Shown here in pieces: positions 16,701-25,323 of a DNA stretch of 64,000 bases. The notes below the pieces were generated by a model. That model saw nothing but the letters and a program-made list of their open reading frames with translations. It ran no database searches and had not been told where the DNA came from. The translations under genes were made by a program, and so were the position numbers. The stretch's first letter is position 1. Each line of letters starts with the position of its first letter. Origin of the DNA: an uncultured Aquimarina sp. (GTDB taxonomy: Bacteria > Bacteroidota > Bacteroidia > Flavobacteriales > Flavobacteriaceae); assembly GCA_947498775.1 (NCBI GenBank), contig CANMLL010000015.1, positions 62,001 through 126,000 on the forward strand. The letters are read 5' to 3'.

Positions 16701-17360
16701 AACTTTTTAAAATATTCGTTGGATGATTACCTAAGAAGCCGAGCCTTAAGTTTTAAACCCGAAAGATCTCTGCTTAATGTTGAAGTAGGCCCGCATATCT
16801 GGTACCGTAAAGGGTCTATGGTAATGTACGAACTGCAAGATCTGATTGGCGAAGATAAAATGAATGCGGCATTAAAAAGTTTTCTAAACGAGTATAAACA
16901 TTTTGAAAAAGGGGTATACCCTACTTCAGAAAATCTTTTTGAAGCCATTTATAATATAGCTCCAGATTCATTAAAATATAGTGTAGAAGATGGTTTCAAG
17001 AATATTGTTATGTATGAAAATCGCGTGGTTTCTGCCAAAACCAAAAAATTAGACAGTGACACCTTCGAAACTAGGTTTACCGTAAATACCAAAAAAATCT
17101 ATTATGATGATACAGGGAGAGAAGAACGCACAGATGATAAAGCCAATTATATAGAAATAGGATTGTTTGGCGAAGACATTGTAGATAAGCAGGAAGTACC
17201 TCTTAAAAATCCTTATTATTTAGCCCGTAAATGGTTACAGCCAGGAGACAATACATTTACAATTGTTACCGACCAAAAACCAATAAAAGCCGGTATCGAT
17301 CCCTATAACAAATTGATCGATAGAAATTCCAACGATAACTTGAAAAGTATAGAAGAGTAA
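13761..17360 (+). CDS. ABC permease fused to an M1-aminopeptidase-like domain
   Basis: The 1199-residue protein has two ABC-2-type six-helix membrane modules, about residues 1-270 and 300-580. An extracytoplasmic M1-family domain follows from about 600. The zinc motif is HEVAHQWWGH near 935-944, with the third ligand in the NIISETLAEY segment about 19 residues later. The usual GAMEN exopeptidase motif is not seen; its place is taken by GHSTFAQSFATT. The protein could cleave peptides outside the membrane as it exports them, or sense them. This fusion is recurrent in Bacteroidota, but its substrate is not known. Confidence 0.85.
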   Translation: MKETFLFELQYRLKRPATWIYIALGIGLAILFAALQRSSTAEFVNSPTKITNVMTAISVISIFFYAAIMGVPIFRDHDHNTAQTYFTFPISEKSYVLGRFLGSFTIATLLNIGIVIGSMMGFGIGEFLERPDYGDYTTFNLSSYLLPFIFMLQVNALLIGSLFFCLMAFFKKMPIIYLGGICLFLLNALSETLLGNLDNQWMSIYLDPFGGEAFDFVKKYWSINERNTNQLPIHGKFLLNRLLWMAIGLAFFLITLFKFDYKKFLLSNKKEKKINSDTYQPSLITSVTQVFSKKTERQNLLSLSKIEFLSIVKDPVFVILLIIGIIISVITIFVANKTYGTPNLPLTRYIALYASGGISLLSAIILILYSGEAVHRTRKNKTFVFYDALPISDTSLYFSKIIALLGVSVILAFANIVIGILFQTFNGYFAYELDMYLVYNFVILFPGLIMTVLLAFFIHVLVNNKFLGHFIVIILYIGLPLLVTLGFKSSNPLLIFGQPTPFFISDLNGFGHYLGGITWMNLYWVLFTAILMMIGKVLWTRGFFSSMKERLSLAKERFDSKTILASVMIIIAFVSVGGYSYYNLKVLNTIQDGNYSEKVDADAEKKYAKYIGKEHPIVTDLKAYIDVFPKKRNVAAKGEFKIINPHNVTIDTLLLEAQYPGEHFTIEKVTYNGEEITPVVTDSVYRMYFYKLPNPMQSDEKAELTVEVTAITQGFANAMQTQVLHNGSFFDSSIFPRFYYQRSLIDNGVRIKHGLEKLDYLYPPRTDSTALKKNLFNEDANYINFEAVVSTETDQIALAPGKLVKEWKENERAHYQYKLESQTDLFFNVVSARYDVEKSSWTAPSGKKVDIEIYHAPKHKRNLKHFIEGAKVALDYCSKNFYEYPNSVLRIVEFPGHSTFAQSFATTIPYSEDFGFVADFDKAEDFNYAFRVTAHEVAHQWWGHIVTPSKTSGANIISETLAEYTSLMTMKHEYGENGIKNFLKYSLDDYLRSRALSFKPERSLLNVEVGPHIWYRKGSMVMYELQDLIGEDKMNAALKSFLNEYKHFEKGVYPTSENLFEAIYNIAPDSLKYSVEDGFKNIVMYENRVVSAKTKKLDSDTFETRFTVNTKKIYYDDTGREERTDDKANYIEIGLFGEDIVDKQEVPLKNPYYLARKWLQPGDNTFTIVTDQKPIKAGIDPYNKLIDRNSNDNLKSIEE

Positions 17361-17388
17361 AGTTGTAGTTAATTGAATGCTGAAAAAT

Positions 17389-17423
17389 CCCAATCAAAAA
17401 GCGTTGTTTTGATTGGGGTTTTT
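17389..17423 (+). terminator. Intrinsic terminator after the permease/peptidase gene
   Basis: CCCAATCAAAA at 17389-17399 pairs with TTTTGATTGGG at 17407-17417, giving an 11-bp perfect stem and a 7-base loop, then G and five T. It ends the ATPase-permease transcript. Confidence 0.88.
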
Positions 17424-17583
17424 GCAAAAGAGCTTCAATTGTTTTCTTCTTTTTATTTTAATTAACTTCTTATGTAACAAATACTTCCGTTTTCAGTCTT
17501 ATTTTTAGTACGATTATAGGCAACTTTTGTGGTAAGAATGTCGTCTTTAAGAATACATACTTATTTGAACCAAATTTCAAACC

Positions 17584-19086
17584 ATGACAAAAAACATTAT
17601 TGGGGTAGCGCTTTTATTCTTTTTATTTACAATGGGCATATCTGCACAAACATTAGCTTCTAAAGTAGTAGATAAAAAAACCAACAAACCCATTCCTTAT
17701 GCCACTATACAATTATCAGAAAATCAAGGAATCATTACTAATGAAGAGGGTAAATTTAGCGTTACCTTGGATGATAATAGCTTCAAAACAGATTCTATTT
17801 ATATTTCTTCAATGGGATATGAAAAAATGGGAATAGCCATAAACAAGACTGCCGATAGTATTATTTACCTCGCACCTAAAGCTATAGAATTAAAGAGTGT
17901 TTTTGTATCTAATAAAAAACTTACTATAGATGAAATCATCGAAAATGTTGAAGATCGATTAGAACAAAACTATCATTTTGACATGACCCAAAAACGTTTG
18001 TTTTTTAGACAATCTGAATTCAATTCGCTTAATAAGCTGGATATAGAATTCAAAAAATCAACTATCGAGGAACTTAATAAGCAACTCATTGATAGTGTAA
18101 CCAGACTCATCCCAAGAAAATCTGAATATTATACAGAAACACTATGTGATTATTATGGTGGTCCCGAAAAACGAAAAATAAACATCATCAAGGCGGCAGA
18201 ATTGTATGACAAAAGTAATTCGGGGTCTATGGAGGCTTTATCTAAAAGATTAGAAAAGATATTTAAAGAAAACGTGAAACCTGATTCGTACCTAAAAATA
18301 AAATCAGGAATCTTTGGCACCAAGGTACAGGTTGATTCGATACTTGAAAATAATGAGGAGGCAACTGCCGCCAAAGATGAAATAGATGATAAGAAAGAAG
18401 ACAAGAGTCATTTTCTTAAATATCGAAGATCTACCCTAAAATATCTTTTTGAAAATATGTTCTTTCAGGAAGACCCTACAGTAAATTTCATAAGCAAATC
18501 GGGCAGATATACCTTTGAGCTTGTTGACTACACCTATATGGATGATAGTAGTGTTTACATTATCAACTTCTCACCAAAAAGAAAAGAAGATTTTAAGGGC
18601 ACTATCTATGTTAACACAGAAGATTTTGCCATCATGCGCGTGGATTATAGCAATGTCAAGCTATTAAGGAACTTCAAGTTATTAGGACTTAGTTTTAAAG
18701 AAAATCTCTATAAGGGCACCACGATCTTTACCAAAGGAGCCGATAACAAGTACACCGTAAAATATCTCGAAAAGGTAAAAGGCAATTTATTTGGAGTTGA
18801 TCGCCCCTTGAAGGTAATCGAAAAGAACAAGCATGTAAAAGGTAGACGTAAACAAAACGAATTGGCCCTGGAGATCGATGCGGGTATCGGTAACGTTACC
18901 AAATTTGAGGTGGTGGTATTTGACACCCAACAATTACCCGAATCCGATTATGAAAACAGTAAAGAAAACAAGTCGATCAAACCCAAATATTTATCCAAAT
19001 ACGACCCACAATTTTGGAAAGGATATAATATTATAGAACCCAATGCCGCTATCAAACAATTTACTGTGACTCCTGAAGCGGAGTGA
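17584..19086 (+). CDS. CarboxypepD_reg-like domain surface protein
   Basis: The 500-residue exported protein has a signal peptide ending near GISAQ. A carboxypeptidase-regulatory-like beta-sandwich (about 25-105) follows, with the KKTNKPIPYATIQL and TNEEGKF motifs common to SusC and TonB-linked proteins. The remaining 390 residues have no plug or barrel of a TonB receptor; a central charged region at 220-280 is probably coiled or flexible. It is likely periplasmic or outer-membrane associated. It has its own promoter region after the terminator. Confidence 0.7.
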   Translation: MTKNIIGVALLFFLFTMGISAQTLASKVVDKKTNKPIPYATIQLSENQGIITNEEGKFSVTLDDNSFKTDSIYISSMGYEKMGIAINKTADSIIYLAPKAIELKSVFVSNKKLTIDEIIENVEDRLEQNYHFDMTQKRLFFRQSEFNSLNKLDIEFKKSTIEELNKQLIDSVTRLIPRKSEYYTETLCDYYGGPEKRKINIIKAAELYDKSNSGSMEALSKRLEKIFKENVKPDSYLKIKSGIFGTKVQVDSILENNEEATAAKDEIDDKKEDKSHFLKYRRSTLKYLFENMFFQEDPTVNFISKSGRYTFELVDYTYMDDSSVYIINFSPKRKEDFKGTIYVNTEDFAIMRVDYSNVKLLRNFKLLGLSFKENLYKGTTIFTKGADNKYTVKYLEKVKGNLFGVDRPLKVIEKNKHVKGRRKQNELALEIDAGIGNVTKFEVVVFDTQQLPESDYENSKENKSIKPKYLSKYDPQFWKGYNIIEPNAAIKQFTVTPEAE

Positions 19087-19110
19087 ATACAAATCTCTAT
19101 GTAACGAATT

Positions 19111-19141
19111 AACTCCCATCTTGAGAGGGGCTTGGGGTGTG
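19111..19141. repeat. Left inverted repeat of the DUF559 unit
   Basis: Reads CCCATCTTGAGAGGGG then CTTGGGGTGTG. It starts 24 bases after the stop of the 500-residue surface protein and includes the GTG at 19137 that opens the DUF559 frame. Confidence 0.75.
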
Positions 19142-19145
19142 TAAA

Positions 19146-19556
19146 ATGAGTAAGAAAAGAAAAATAATTCCATATAACCCCGAACTAAAGGAACTAGCCC
19201 GACAGTTGCGAAATAATAGCACAAAGGCAGAAATTATACTTTGGCTAAAGTTGAAAGGAAAACAAATGCATGGCTACGATTTTCATAGGCAAAAACCTAT
19301 TGATAATTATATTTTAGATTTTTTTTGTCACGAACTTATTCTTGGTATAGAGGTTGATGGATATTCTCACGAATTAATCGAAGTATATCATAAAGATCAG
19401 AAAAAGGAAAAAAGAATGAATGAGTTAGGAATAACTATTCTTCGATTTACCGATAATCAAGTCTTAAAAGACATGTTTAATGTACTATTATCTATAGAAG
19501 ATTATATTCATCGTTTTGAAAAACACACCCCTAACCCCTCTCAAGAGGGGAATTGA
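19146..19556 (+). CDS. DUF559 protein (Vsr/REase-like fold)
   Basis: A 136-residue protein with the DUF559 domain. The core LDFFCHELILGIEVDGYSH provides the acidic and E-x-D-G-x-x-H positions of PD-(D/E)XK-like nucleases. The frame opens at GTG 19137, but ATG 19146 (MSKKRK) is a better start, as the earlier codons belong to the repeat. The C-terminal EKHTPNPSQEGN is translated from the right inverted repeat. Activity is unproven; a nicking or repair nuclease is inferred from the fold. It is a relative of the N-terminal domain of the HemD fusion in this window. Confidence 0.8.
   Translation: MSKKRKIIPYNPELKELARQLRNNSTKAEIILWLKLKGKQMHGYDFHRQKPIDNYILDFFCHELILGIEVDGYSHELIEVYHKDQKKEKRMNELGITILRFTDNQVLKDMFNVLLSIEDYIHRFEKHTPNPSQEGN
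19524..19554. repeat. Right inverted repeat of the DUF559 unit
   Basis: Reads CACACCCCTAACCCCTCTC then AAGAGGGGAATT, with a 7-bp perfect stem. It overlaps the last codons of the DUF559 gene. It then sits 36 bases from the convergent ATPase stop and could act as a bidirectional terminator. Confidence 0.8.
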
Positions 19557-19590
19557 TGTATTAATTTGATTCATTAGAAAAAAGTATTTT

Positions 19591-20253
19591 TTAAACTACC
19601 TCCCCATCCAACAAATTAATAATACGAGAACCGTAGGACGTATTTTTTTCTGAATGTGTTACCTGGATTATAGTCACCCCTTCATTATTAAGCTCTTTAA
19701 AGATTTCCATGATTTCTTCTCCTTGCTTAGAATTTAGGTTTCCTGTAGGTTCATCGGCAAGAATAAGTTTTGGATTAGCGATCAGTGCTCTTGCAATCCC
19801 GACCAATTGTTGTTGCCCACCACTAAGTTGTGAAGGAAAAAGATCTTTTTTGCCCACAATATTAAAACGATCCAGCATATCTGCTACCAGTGCTTTACGT
19901 TCTGATCCGCCATGTTTTTTATACAGCAAAGGCATTTCAAGGTTTTCTTTTACTGTTAATTCATCAATCAAATGATACGACTGAAATACAAAACCTATAT
20001 ACTGTTTATAAAGATTTGAACGGTGTTTTTCCTTCAATGTATGTACCGATTCGTCAAGAAAAGCATACTCGCCCTCGTTAAAATCATCAAGCATCCCGAT
20101 GATATTAAGTAAGGTTGATTTTCCCGATCCCGAAGGCCCCATGATTGAGATAAAATCTCCCTCATGCACCCAAAGGTCAATATCTTTCAATAAGAAAACC
20201 TTTTGACCGCCTGATTGTACCCATTTTGATATCTTATTTAGTTGTAGTAACAT
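19591..20253 (-). CDS. MacB/LolD-type ATPase at the distal end of the permease array
   Basis: A 220-residue ATPase with Walker A GPSGSGKST, Walker B LILADEP and an NLNSKQGEE D-loop region typical of LolD/MacB. The signature is LSGGQQQLVGIARAL, with L-V-G where most LolD-like proteins have R-V-A. It is the last gene of the array, 65 bases after permease 1 of the series. With the ATPase at 45542 it could energise the ten permeases; which ATPase pairs with which is unknown. Termination may use the DUF559 unit's repeat just downstream. Confidence 0.87.
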   Translation of the reverse strand: MLLQLNKISKWVQSGGQKVFLLKDIDLWVHEGDFISIMGPSGSGKSTLLNIIGMLDDFNEGEYAFLDESVHTLKEKHRSNLYKQYIGFVFQSYHLIDELTVKENLEMPLLYKKHGGSERKALVADMLDRFNIVGKKDLFPSQLSGGQQQLVGIARALIANPKLILADEPTGNLNSKQGEEIMEIFKELNNEGVTIIQVTHSEKNTSYGSRIINLLDGEVV

Positions 20254-20318
20254 ATTCTTTTAAGTTTTAATTTATTTATAATTCGAGATTATCTTATCCC
20301 CTATAAAAAAAGGATAAA

Positions 20319-22829
20319 TTATTCCGTGCGTAAACTGTCTATTGGGTTAGTCCTAGATACTTTGATCGTTTGAAAACTCACTGTAATTATTGTGACTACT
20401 ACTGCAAGTAAGGATGCAACTCCAAATACCCAGATATCTATAGGTGTCCTATACGCAAAATCAGTAAGCCATTCGTCCACCAACAAATATGCAATGGGTG
20501 AAGCCAATAGTACTGAGATCAGTACTAGTTTGGTAAACTCAGATGAAAATAACATTGCCAGCTCAGAGAATTTAGCACCAAGAACCTTTCTAATTCCTAA
20601 TTCTTTGGTTCGCTGCTCAGCCGAAAATGCCGCCAAGCCAAATAAACCTAAGCAAGCAATTATTAATGCCAATAGGGTGAATATATTAAGAACTGTTGCC
20701 ATTCGCTGTTCTGATCTAAATGTCTCTTCGAACTCCTGATCCATAAAACTATACTCAAACAAAACAGACGGATCCATTTGGGCCATTTCTTCCTGTACCT
20801 CTTCAATTAGTTCTTGTAAGTCACCTGAATTATTTATAATATTAGGATCTATACGAGCTGCCAAAAATGTACGCCCCCTGCCATAGTTCCACACCCAATC
20901 ATTATCCTGATGCAGAATAATCAAGGGGCCGATTTTTTCTTTTGTACTACTAAAATTAAAATCTTTAACCACTCCCAATACTTCCATTTTGTCAGCACTT
21001 TCTGTTGTCATAGCAACATACTTACCTATGGGTGAATCTTGAGCATAGTTTTCTTTTTCTCCCCAACCTAGTACTTTTACAGCTTCCTCGTTTAGCACTA
21101 CTCCGTATTTATCAGGAGTTCGTTCTGGATCAAAATTTCTTCCTGCAATAAATTCTACTCCCAATACGTCTAAAAAATCACCTTCTGTTCTTACATCGGT
21201 AAAATGCAATGCAGGATTTTCCGGCCCAAAAGCCCGATATTTATCTCCCGACCATACATTAGGAGGAATCCCATAGGATCTACCTATATGTGTAAAAGAG
21301 GCATTCGCTTCAAGTTTTGCCTTTAAGGTCTCTACCTTGTCTCCTAATTGCTCTATATTATGAATCTGTAATACATTATTCTTTACAAGTCCTAAATCCA
21401 TCGACGAAGTGTAGGCCAATTGTTTTTGGACAAAGAAGGCACAAATGATTAATGCAATCGAAATCGTAAATTGAAATACAACTAATCCATTTCTCAAATT
21501 CTTTCCTTTAAACACCGAGGTAACTTTACCTTTTAGCGTCTCTATGGGTCTAAAGGCAGAAAGGTAAAAGGCCGGATAGCTACCTGCAATAATGCCAAGA
21601 AGAAGTATAAATAATATAATAACACCTATAAATATCGGATTGATTAGTAACTGTATAAATGACAATTGCTTATCTGCGATAGCATTAAATCCGCTTAACG
21701 AAAGCTGTGCCAGTAAAAGACCAAGCAATGTGCCGGCGGCAACAAATATGGTAGATTCTAAAACAAATTGTTTAATAAGACTTCTTCTTTCTGAACCTAA
21801 TACTTTTCGTATACCTACTTCTTTTGCTCTTTTTGACGATCTAGCCGTTGAAAGATTCATAAAATTAATGCTACATAGAAATAAAATTAGAATACCAATC
21901 GCAGTAAACAGTTTTACAAATTGAGGTTTTCCGGTAGGTCCAAAGAGGTGTGAACCGGGAGAATCAGACAAATAGATTTCTTTTAATGGCTGCAGATATA
22001 ACTTCCACTCTTTTCCATCTGTAAATTCATCATACGGTTGATTAAACAATCGTTCTGTAGTCAATGAAGCCCATTTTGGTGGTATTAACTGGATCTTATT
22101 AGTTAGTGCCTCTATATTGGTCCCTTCTTTTACCACACCATAAGTAGAAAACCCCGTCCATGCCCATAACCAATTATCATTTTGCAATCTCTCTTTGATT
22201 GTATTTAGTGATATTAAAATATCAAATTGCAAATGAGAATTATTGGGGACATTTGCAAGTACCGCTGTAACTGTAAAGGTATTCCAGCTACCATCGGTTT
22301 CTCTTACTTCTAATTGTTTTCCGATAGGATCTTCATTACCAAAATAACGTACTGCAGTTTTTTCAGTAATTACCATACTCATAGGTTCTTTGAGTGCTGT
22401 TTGTACATTACCGTTTACAAATTCGAAAGAAAATACATCCAAGAAGTTTTCTTCGGCCAAAAAAGATTTCTCTTCTTTGAAGATGTTAGCTTCTTTTGCA
22501 TTATTCTTTCTACGCATTGTTTGTGCTCCCACACTTAGTATTCTTGTAATTTCTTCAAACTCGGGAGTATCTTTTTTAAGTGCTACAGCTACATTAGGTC
22601 CTGTTGATGCATATTGATCATTCCAGTCTCCCCAAATATGGGATTGGTTAATCCTATAAATACGCTCTCCCTTTTCATGAAAAGTATCATAGGTTATTTC
22701 ATCATATACATACAATCCAATTATAAAACAACTAGTTATACCTATAGTAAGTCCTAGAATGTTAAGAAAGGTAAATTGCTTTTCTCGAATAATACTTCTC
22801 CAGATAATTTTGAAATAATTTCTAATCAT
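20319..22829 (-). CDS. Array permease P1, double FtsX/MacB module (class I)
   Basis: The 836-residue protein shows the layout shared by all ten: one N-terminal helix (about 15-45), a MacB-type periplasmic domain, three helices (about 310-445), a fifth helix (about 470-490), a second periplasmic domain and three final helices (about 710-825). Each half carries a cytoplasmic coupling motif, here KEVGIRKVLGS and KELGIRKVLGA. One chain is therefore equivalent to a dimer of MacB- or LolC-like halves. The C-terminus is NPIDSLRTE. It is the longest and most distal member. Substrate unknown. Confidence 0.88.
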   Translation of the reverse strand: MIRNYFKIIWRSIIREKQFTFLNILGLTIGITSCFIIGLYVYDEITYDTFHEKGERIYRINQSHIWGDWNDQYASTGPNVAVALKKDTPEFEEITRILSVGAQTMRRKNNAKEANIFKEEKSFLAEENFLDVFSFEFVNGNVQTALKEPMSMVITEKTAVRYFGNEDPIGKQLEVRETDGSWNTFTVTAVLANVPNNSHLQFDILISLNTIKERLQNDNWLWAWTGFSTYGVVKEGTNIEALTNKIQLIPPKWASLTTERLFNQPYDEFTDGKEWKLYLQPLKEIYLSDSPGSHLFGPTGKPQFVKLFTAIGILILFLCSINFMNLSTARSSKRAKEVGIRKVLGSERRSLIKQFVLESTIFVAAGTLLGLLLAQLSLSGFNAIADKQLSFIQLLINPIFIGVIILFILLLGIIAGSYPAFYLSAFRPIETLKGKVTSVFKGKNLRNGLVVFQFTISIALIICAFFVQKQLAYTSSMDLGLVKNNVLQIHNIEQLGDKVETLKAKLEANASFTHIGRSYGIPPNVWSGDKYRAFGPENPALHFTDVRTEGDFLDVLGVEFIAGRNFDPERTPDKYGVVLNEEAVKVLGWGEKENYAQDSPIGKYVAMTTESADKMEVLGVVKDFNFSSTKEKIGPLIILHQDNDWVWNYGRGRTFLAARIDPNIINNSGDLQELIEEVQEEMAQMDPSVLFEYSFMDQEFEETFRSEQRMATVLNIFTLLALIIACLGLFGLAAFSAEQRTKELGIRKVLGAKFSELAMLFSSEFTKLVLISVLLASPIAYLLVDEWLTDFAYRTPIDIWVFGVASLLAVVVTIITVSFQTIKVSRTNPIDSLRTE

Positions 22830-22873
22830 GACTACTTATTTTTTATCCCGAATTATCGGAACTGATTGATGAT

Positions 22874-25297
22874 TTATTCTGTCTGTAAACTTTCAATCGG
22901 ATTCATTGATGCCGCTTTAAAACTTTTCCACCCAATCGTTATAAAGGCTATCAGCATTGTAATACATCCTGCTACTGCAAACACCCACCATTGTATCTCA
23001 ATGCGATATGCAAAATCTTCGAGCCACATATTCATCGCATAAAACCCTAGTGGAAATGCTATCAAAAATGAAATGAGTACCAGTTTTAGAAAATCAGAAG
23101 ATAACATAGCAATAATTTGTGGTACGCTGGACCCTAAGACTTTTCGGATTCCTATTTCTTTAAATCGTTGTTCTGCAGTAAACGTAATCAGGCCAAATAA
23201 CCCCAGGCAGGCTACAAAAATGGTAAGCAACGCAAATATCCTGAGAATCGTACCCATTTTTTGCTCTTTGAGATATGTTTGGTTGTATAGTTCATCTAGT
23301 AAACCATAACCAAAAGGCTCTCCCGTTTTGAAGTCATTCCAAAACCCTTCTGCACTTGCAATCAATCCAGCCATATCAGCTGTTTTTGCTCGAATAATCA
23401 ACCCCGAACTTTTATAATTAAGCATAATTAATTGATCAATCGGTTCGTGCAATGAATTGAAATGAAAATCTTTAACCACTCCAATCACGGTATAAATTCT
23501 TGTGCCGCCTTCGTTATTGATTGCCATGGTAGCCGTTTTTCCGACGGCATCATTAGCAAATCCCATGATCTTTGCAGAAGTTTCGTTGATAATCATGGTA
23601 TTGGATTCTGAACCAAAGTCTTTAGAAAAATTTCTGCCGGCAACAAGTTTCATCCCCATGGTAGGAATGTATTGCTCATCGATATTATAGACGACACTTC
23701 TTCTTAGCGCATCAGAATTTTGACCTGGATAAATACTTGTCATGTGCCTATATGAAGGCCCTGCAGGAATATGACCTGACATCGTGATACTTGACACTCT
23801 GGGGTCTTTGCTTAACTGCTCCTTGAAAACCTCTTCATTAGTACCCAACATCCAGGAATCCCGCAATACTAGCATTTGATCTTTTTGGTAGCCGATATCT
23901 TTATTTTGTATAAATGCCATTTGCTGATCTACCACCAGTGTAGCAATGATAAGGCCTACCGATATCATAAATTGAAAGACCACCAATCCACTGCGCAAAC
24001 CTTTAGTTTTTCCGGTATTGGTAAATTTATTTTTTAATGCCGTTATGGGTTTAAATGAAGACAAGAAAAATGCCGGATAACTACCTGCCAACAGGCTTAT
24101 GAATAATCCTGCAATCATAAAATAAAACAAGATTTTGGGATTCAAGATATACGATATTACCAATGCTTTTCCGGATAAGTTATTAAACAAGGGGAGTGCA
24201 ATTATGACCACAATCAATGCTAGAACCATTGCTATCGCAGTAGTGATAAATGATTCTGCCAAAAACTGCTTGATCAATTCTTTTTTAGAAGAACCCAAAA
24301 CTTTTTTAATCCCTACTTCTTTTGCTCTTTTTGAAGCTGCCGCAGTAGAGAGATTCATGAAATTGATACAAGCAATAAGTAAAATAAATATGGCAATTGC
24401 ACTAAAAATATATAGTGTTTTTATATCGCCCCCCGGTTCGAGATTAGTAATATCGGCAAAATCTGAATGCAAATGAATATCGGCAAGGGGTTGTAGAAAT
24501 AGCCCTATCTCATTCCCATCTTTAAATTCTTCATAAGTCATCCCCATAGCTTTTTTAATCTGTGGCCCCATATATTTCTCTACCACACCGGGCAATTTGT
24601 TTTCAATTTGTTTGAGACCAGCCCGATTATCTAGTAGTAAATAACTATGATAACCCGACTCTATCCATCTAGCTTCTTTGGCGTGTGCAACACCTTCCAT
24701 AGATCCAAAGGCATCAAAGTGAAAATGAGAATTATCAGGTAATTTTTGTATCACTCCTGTGACCTTAAACTGTTGTTCCCATTCTTTGAAATCGAGTAGT
24801 TGTCCTATCGGGTTTTCATCTCCAAAATATTTTGAAGCCAACTCTTGAGTTATAATAATTGTATTCGGTTCTTTTAAAGCTGTTTTTGGATCCCCTTTGA
24901 TGAAGGGCACCGTGAATACTTCAAAAAAATTAGGGTCTACATAAGCAAACTTATTGTTTCTAAATGTTTGGTTTTTATATGTTATTTGTGGCGTACCCTC
25001 AGATTTAAGACGTGTCGCCCTATGCACTTCTGGAAATTCTTCTTGTAGTGTTTGAGCAACAGGACCGGGAGTTACTGCCTCCTTAATCACTTCGCCATTC
25101 ATCCTACCCTTAAGCACTACTCTAACGATCTGGTCTGATTTTTCATGAAAACGATCATAACTCAATTCATCAGAGACGAAAAGAAATATGATCAATGCTG
25201 CAGCAATTCCTATTGCCAAACCAAGAATATTGATTGTAAACAACCCCTTATGCTTTAAAAGGGTTCTCCATGCTATTTTTATATGATTTTTAAACAT
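22874..25297 (-). CDS. Array permease P2 (class I)
   Basis: 807 residues. Coupling motifs are KEVGIKKVLGS and KEIGIRKVLGS; the C-terminus is NPIESLQTE, with Q where other class I members have R. It starts MFKNHIKIAWR, the opening shared with P7-P10. The stop region TTGATGATTTATTC seen on the + strand is shared with those members, although P2 is separated from them by the class II block. This suggests that class II was inserted into an older class I array. Confidence 0.88.
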   Translation of the reverse strand: MFKNHIKIAWRTLLKHKGLFTINILGLAIGIAAALIIFLFVSDELSYDRFHEKSDQIVRVVLKGRMNGEVIKEAVTPGPVAQTLQEEFPEVHRATRLKSEGTPQITYKNQTFRNNKFAYVDPNFFEVFTVPFIKGDPKTALKEPNTIIITQELASKYFGDENPIGQLLDFKEWEQQFKVTGVIQKLPDNSHFHFDAFGSMEGVAHAKEARWIESGYHSYLLLDNRAGLKQIENKLPGVVEKYMGPQIKKAMGMTYEEFKDGNEIGLFLQPLADIHLHSDFADITNLEPGGDIKTLYIFSAIAIFILLIACINFMNLSTAAASKRAKEVGIKKVLGSSKKELIKQFLAESFITTAIAMVLALIVVIIALPLFNNLSGKALVISYILNPKILFYFMIAGLFISLLAGSYPAFFLSSFKPITALKNKFTNTGKTKGLRSGLVVFQFMISVGLIIATLVVDQQMAFIQNKDIGYQKDQMLVLRDSWMLGTNEEVFKEQLSKDPRVSSITMSGHIPAGPSYRHMTSIYPGQNSDALRRSVVYNIDEQYIPTMGMKLVAGRNFSKDFGSESNTMIINETSAKIMGFANDAVGKTATMAINNEGGTRIYTVIGVVKDFHFNSLHEPIDQLIMLNYKSSGLIIRAKTADMAGLIASAEGFWNDFKTGEPFGYGLLDELYNQTYLKEQKMGTILRIFALLTIFVACLGLFGLITFTAEQRFKEIGIRKVLGSSVPQIIAMLSSDFLKLVLISFLIAFPLGFYAMNMWLEDFAYRIEIQWWVFAVAGCITMLIAFITIGWKSFKAASMNPIESLQTE

Positions 25298-25323
25298 GAT
25301 TTGATGTTTCTTTATTAATTAGT

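Larger units (their letters stand above)
19111..19554 (+). mobile_element. DUF559 gene bracketed by 31-bp inverted palindromic repeats
   Basis: The left end 19111-19141 and the right end 19524-19554 are inverted copies, 27 of 31 bases identical. Each is itself a hairpin: CCCCTCT-CA-AGAGGGG on the right, and a one-mismatch version on the left. Between them is only a DUF559 gene. The right repeat encodes the protein's last residues, HTPNPSQEG. No target duplication is evident. It looks like a compact mobile or selfish unit, or one mobilised in trans. Confidence 0.65.

Noticed and set aside
19104-19562. Target-site duplication around the DUF559 unit
   Set aside because: Flanking bases on the two sides do not match beyond AATT, which is part of the repeat ends.
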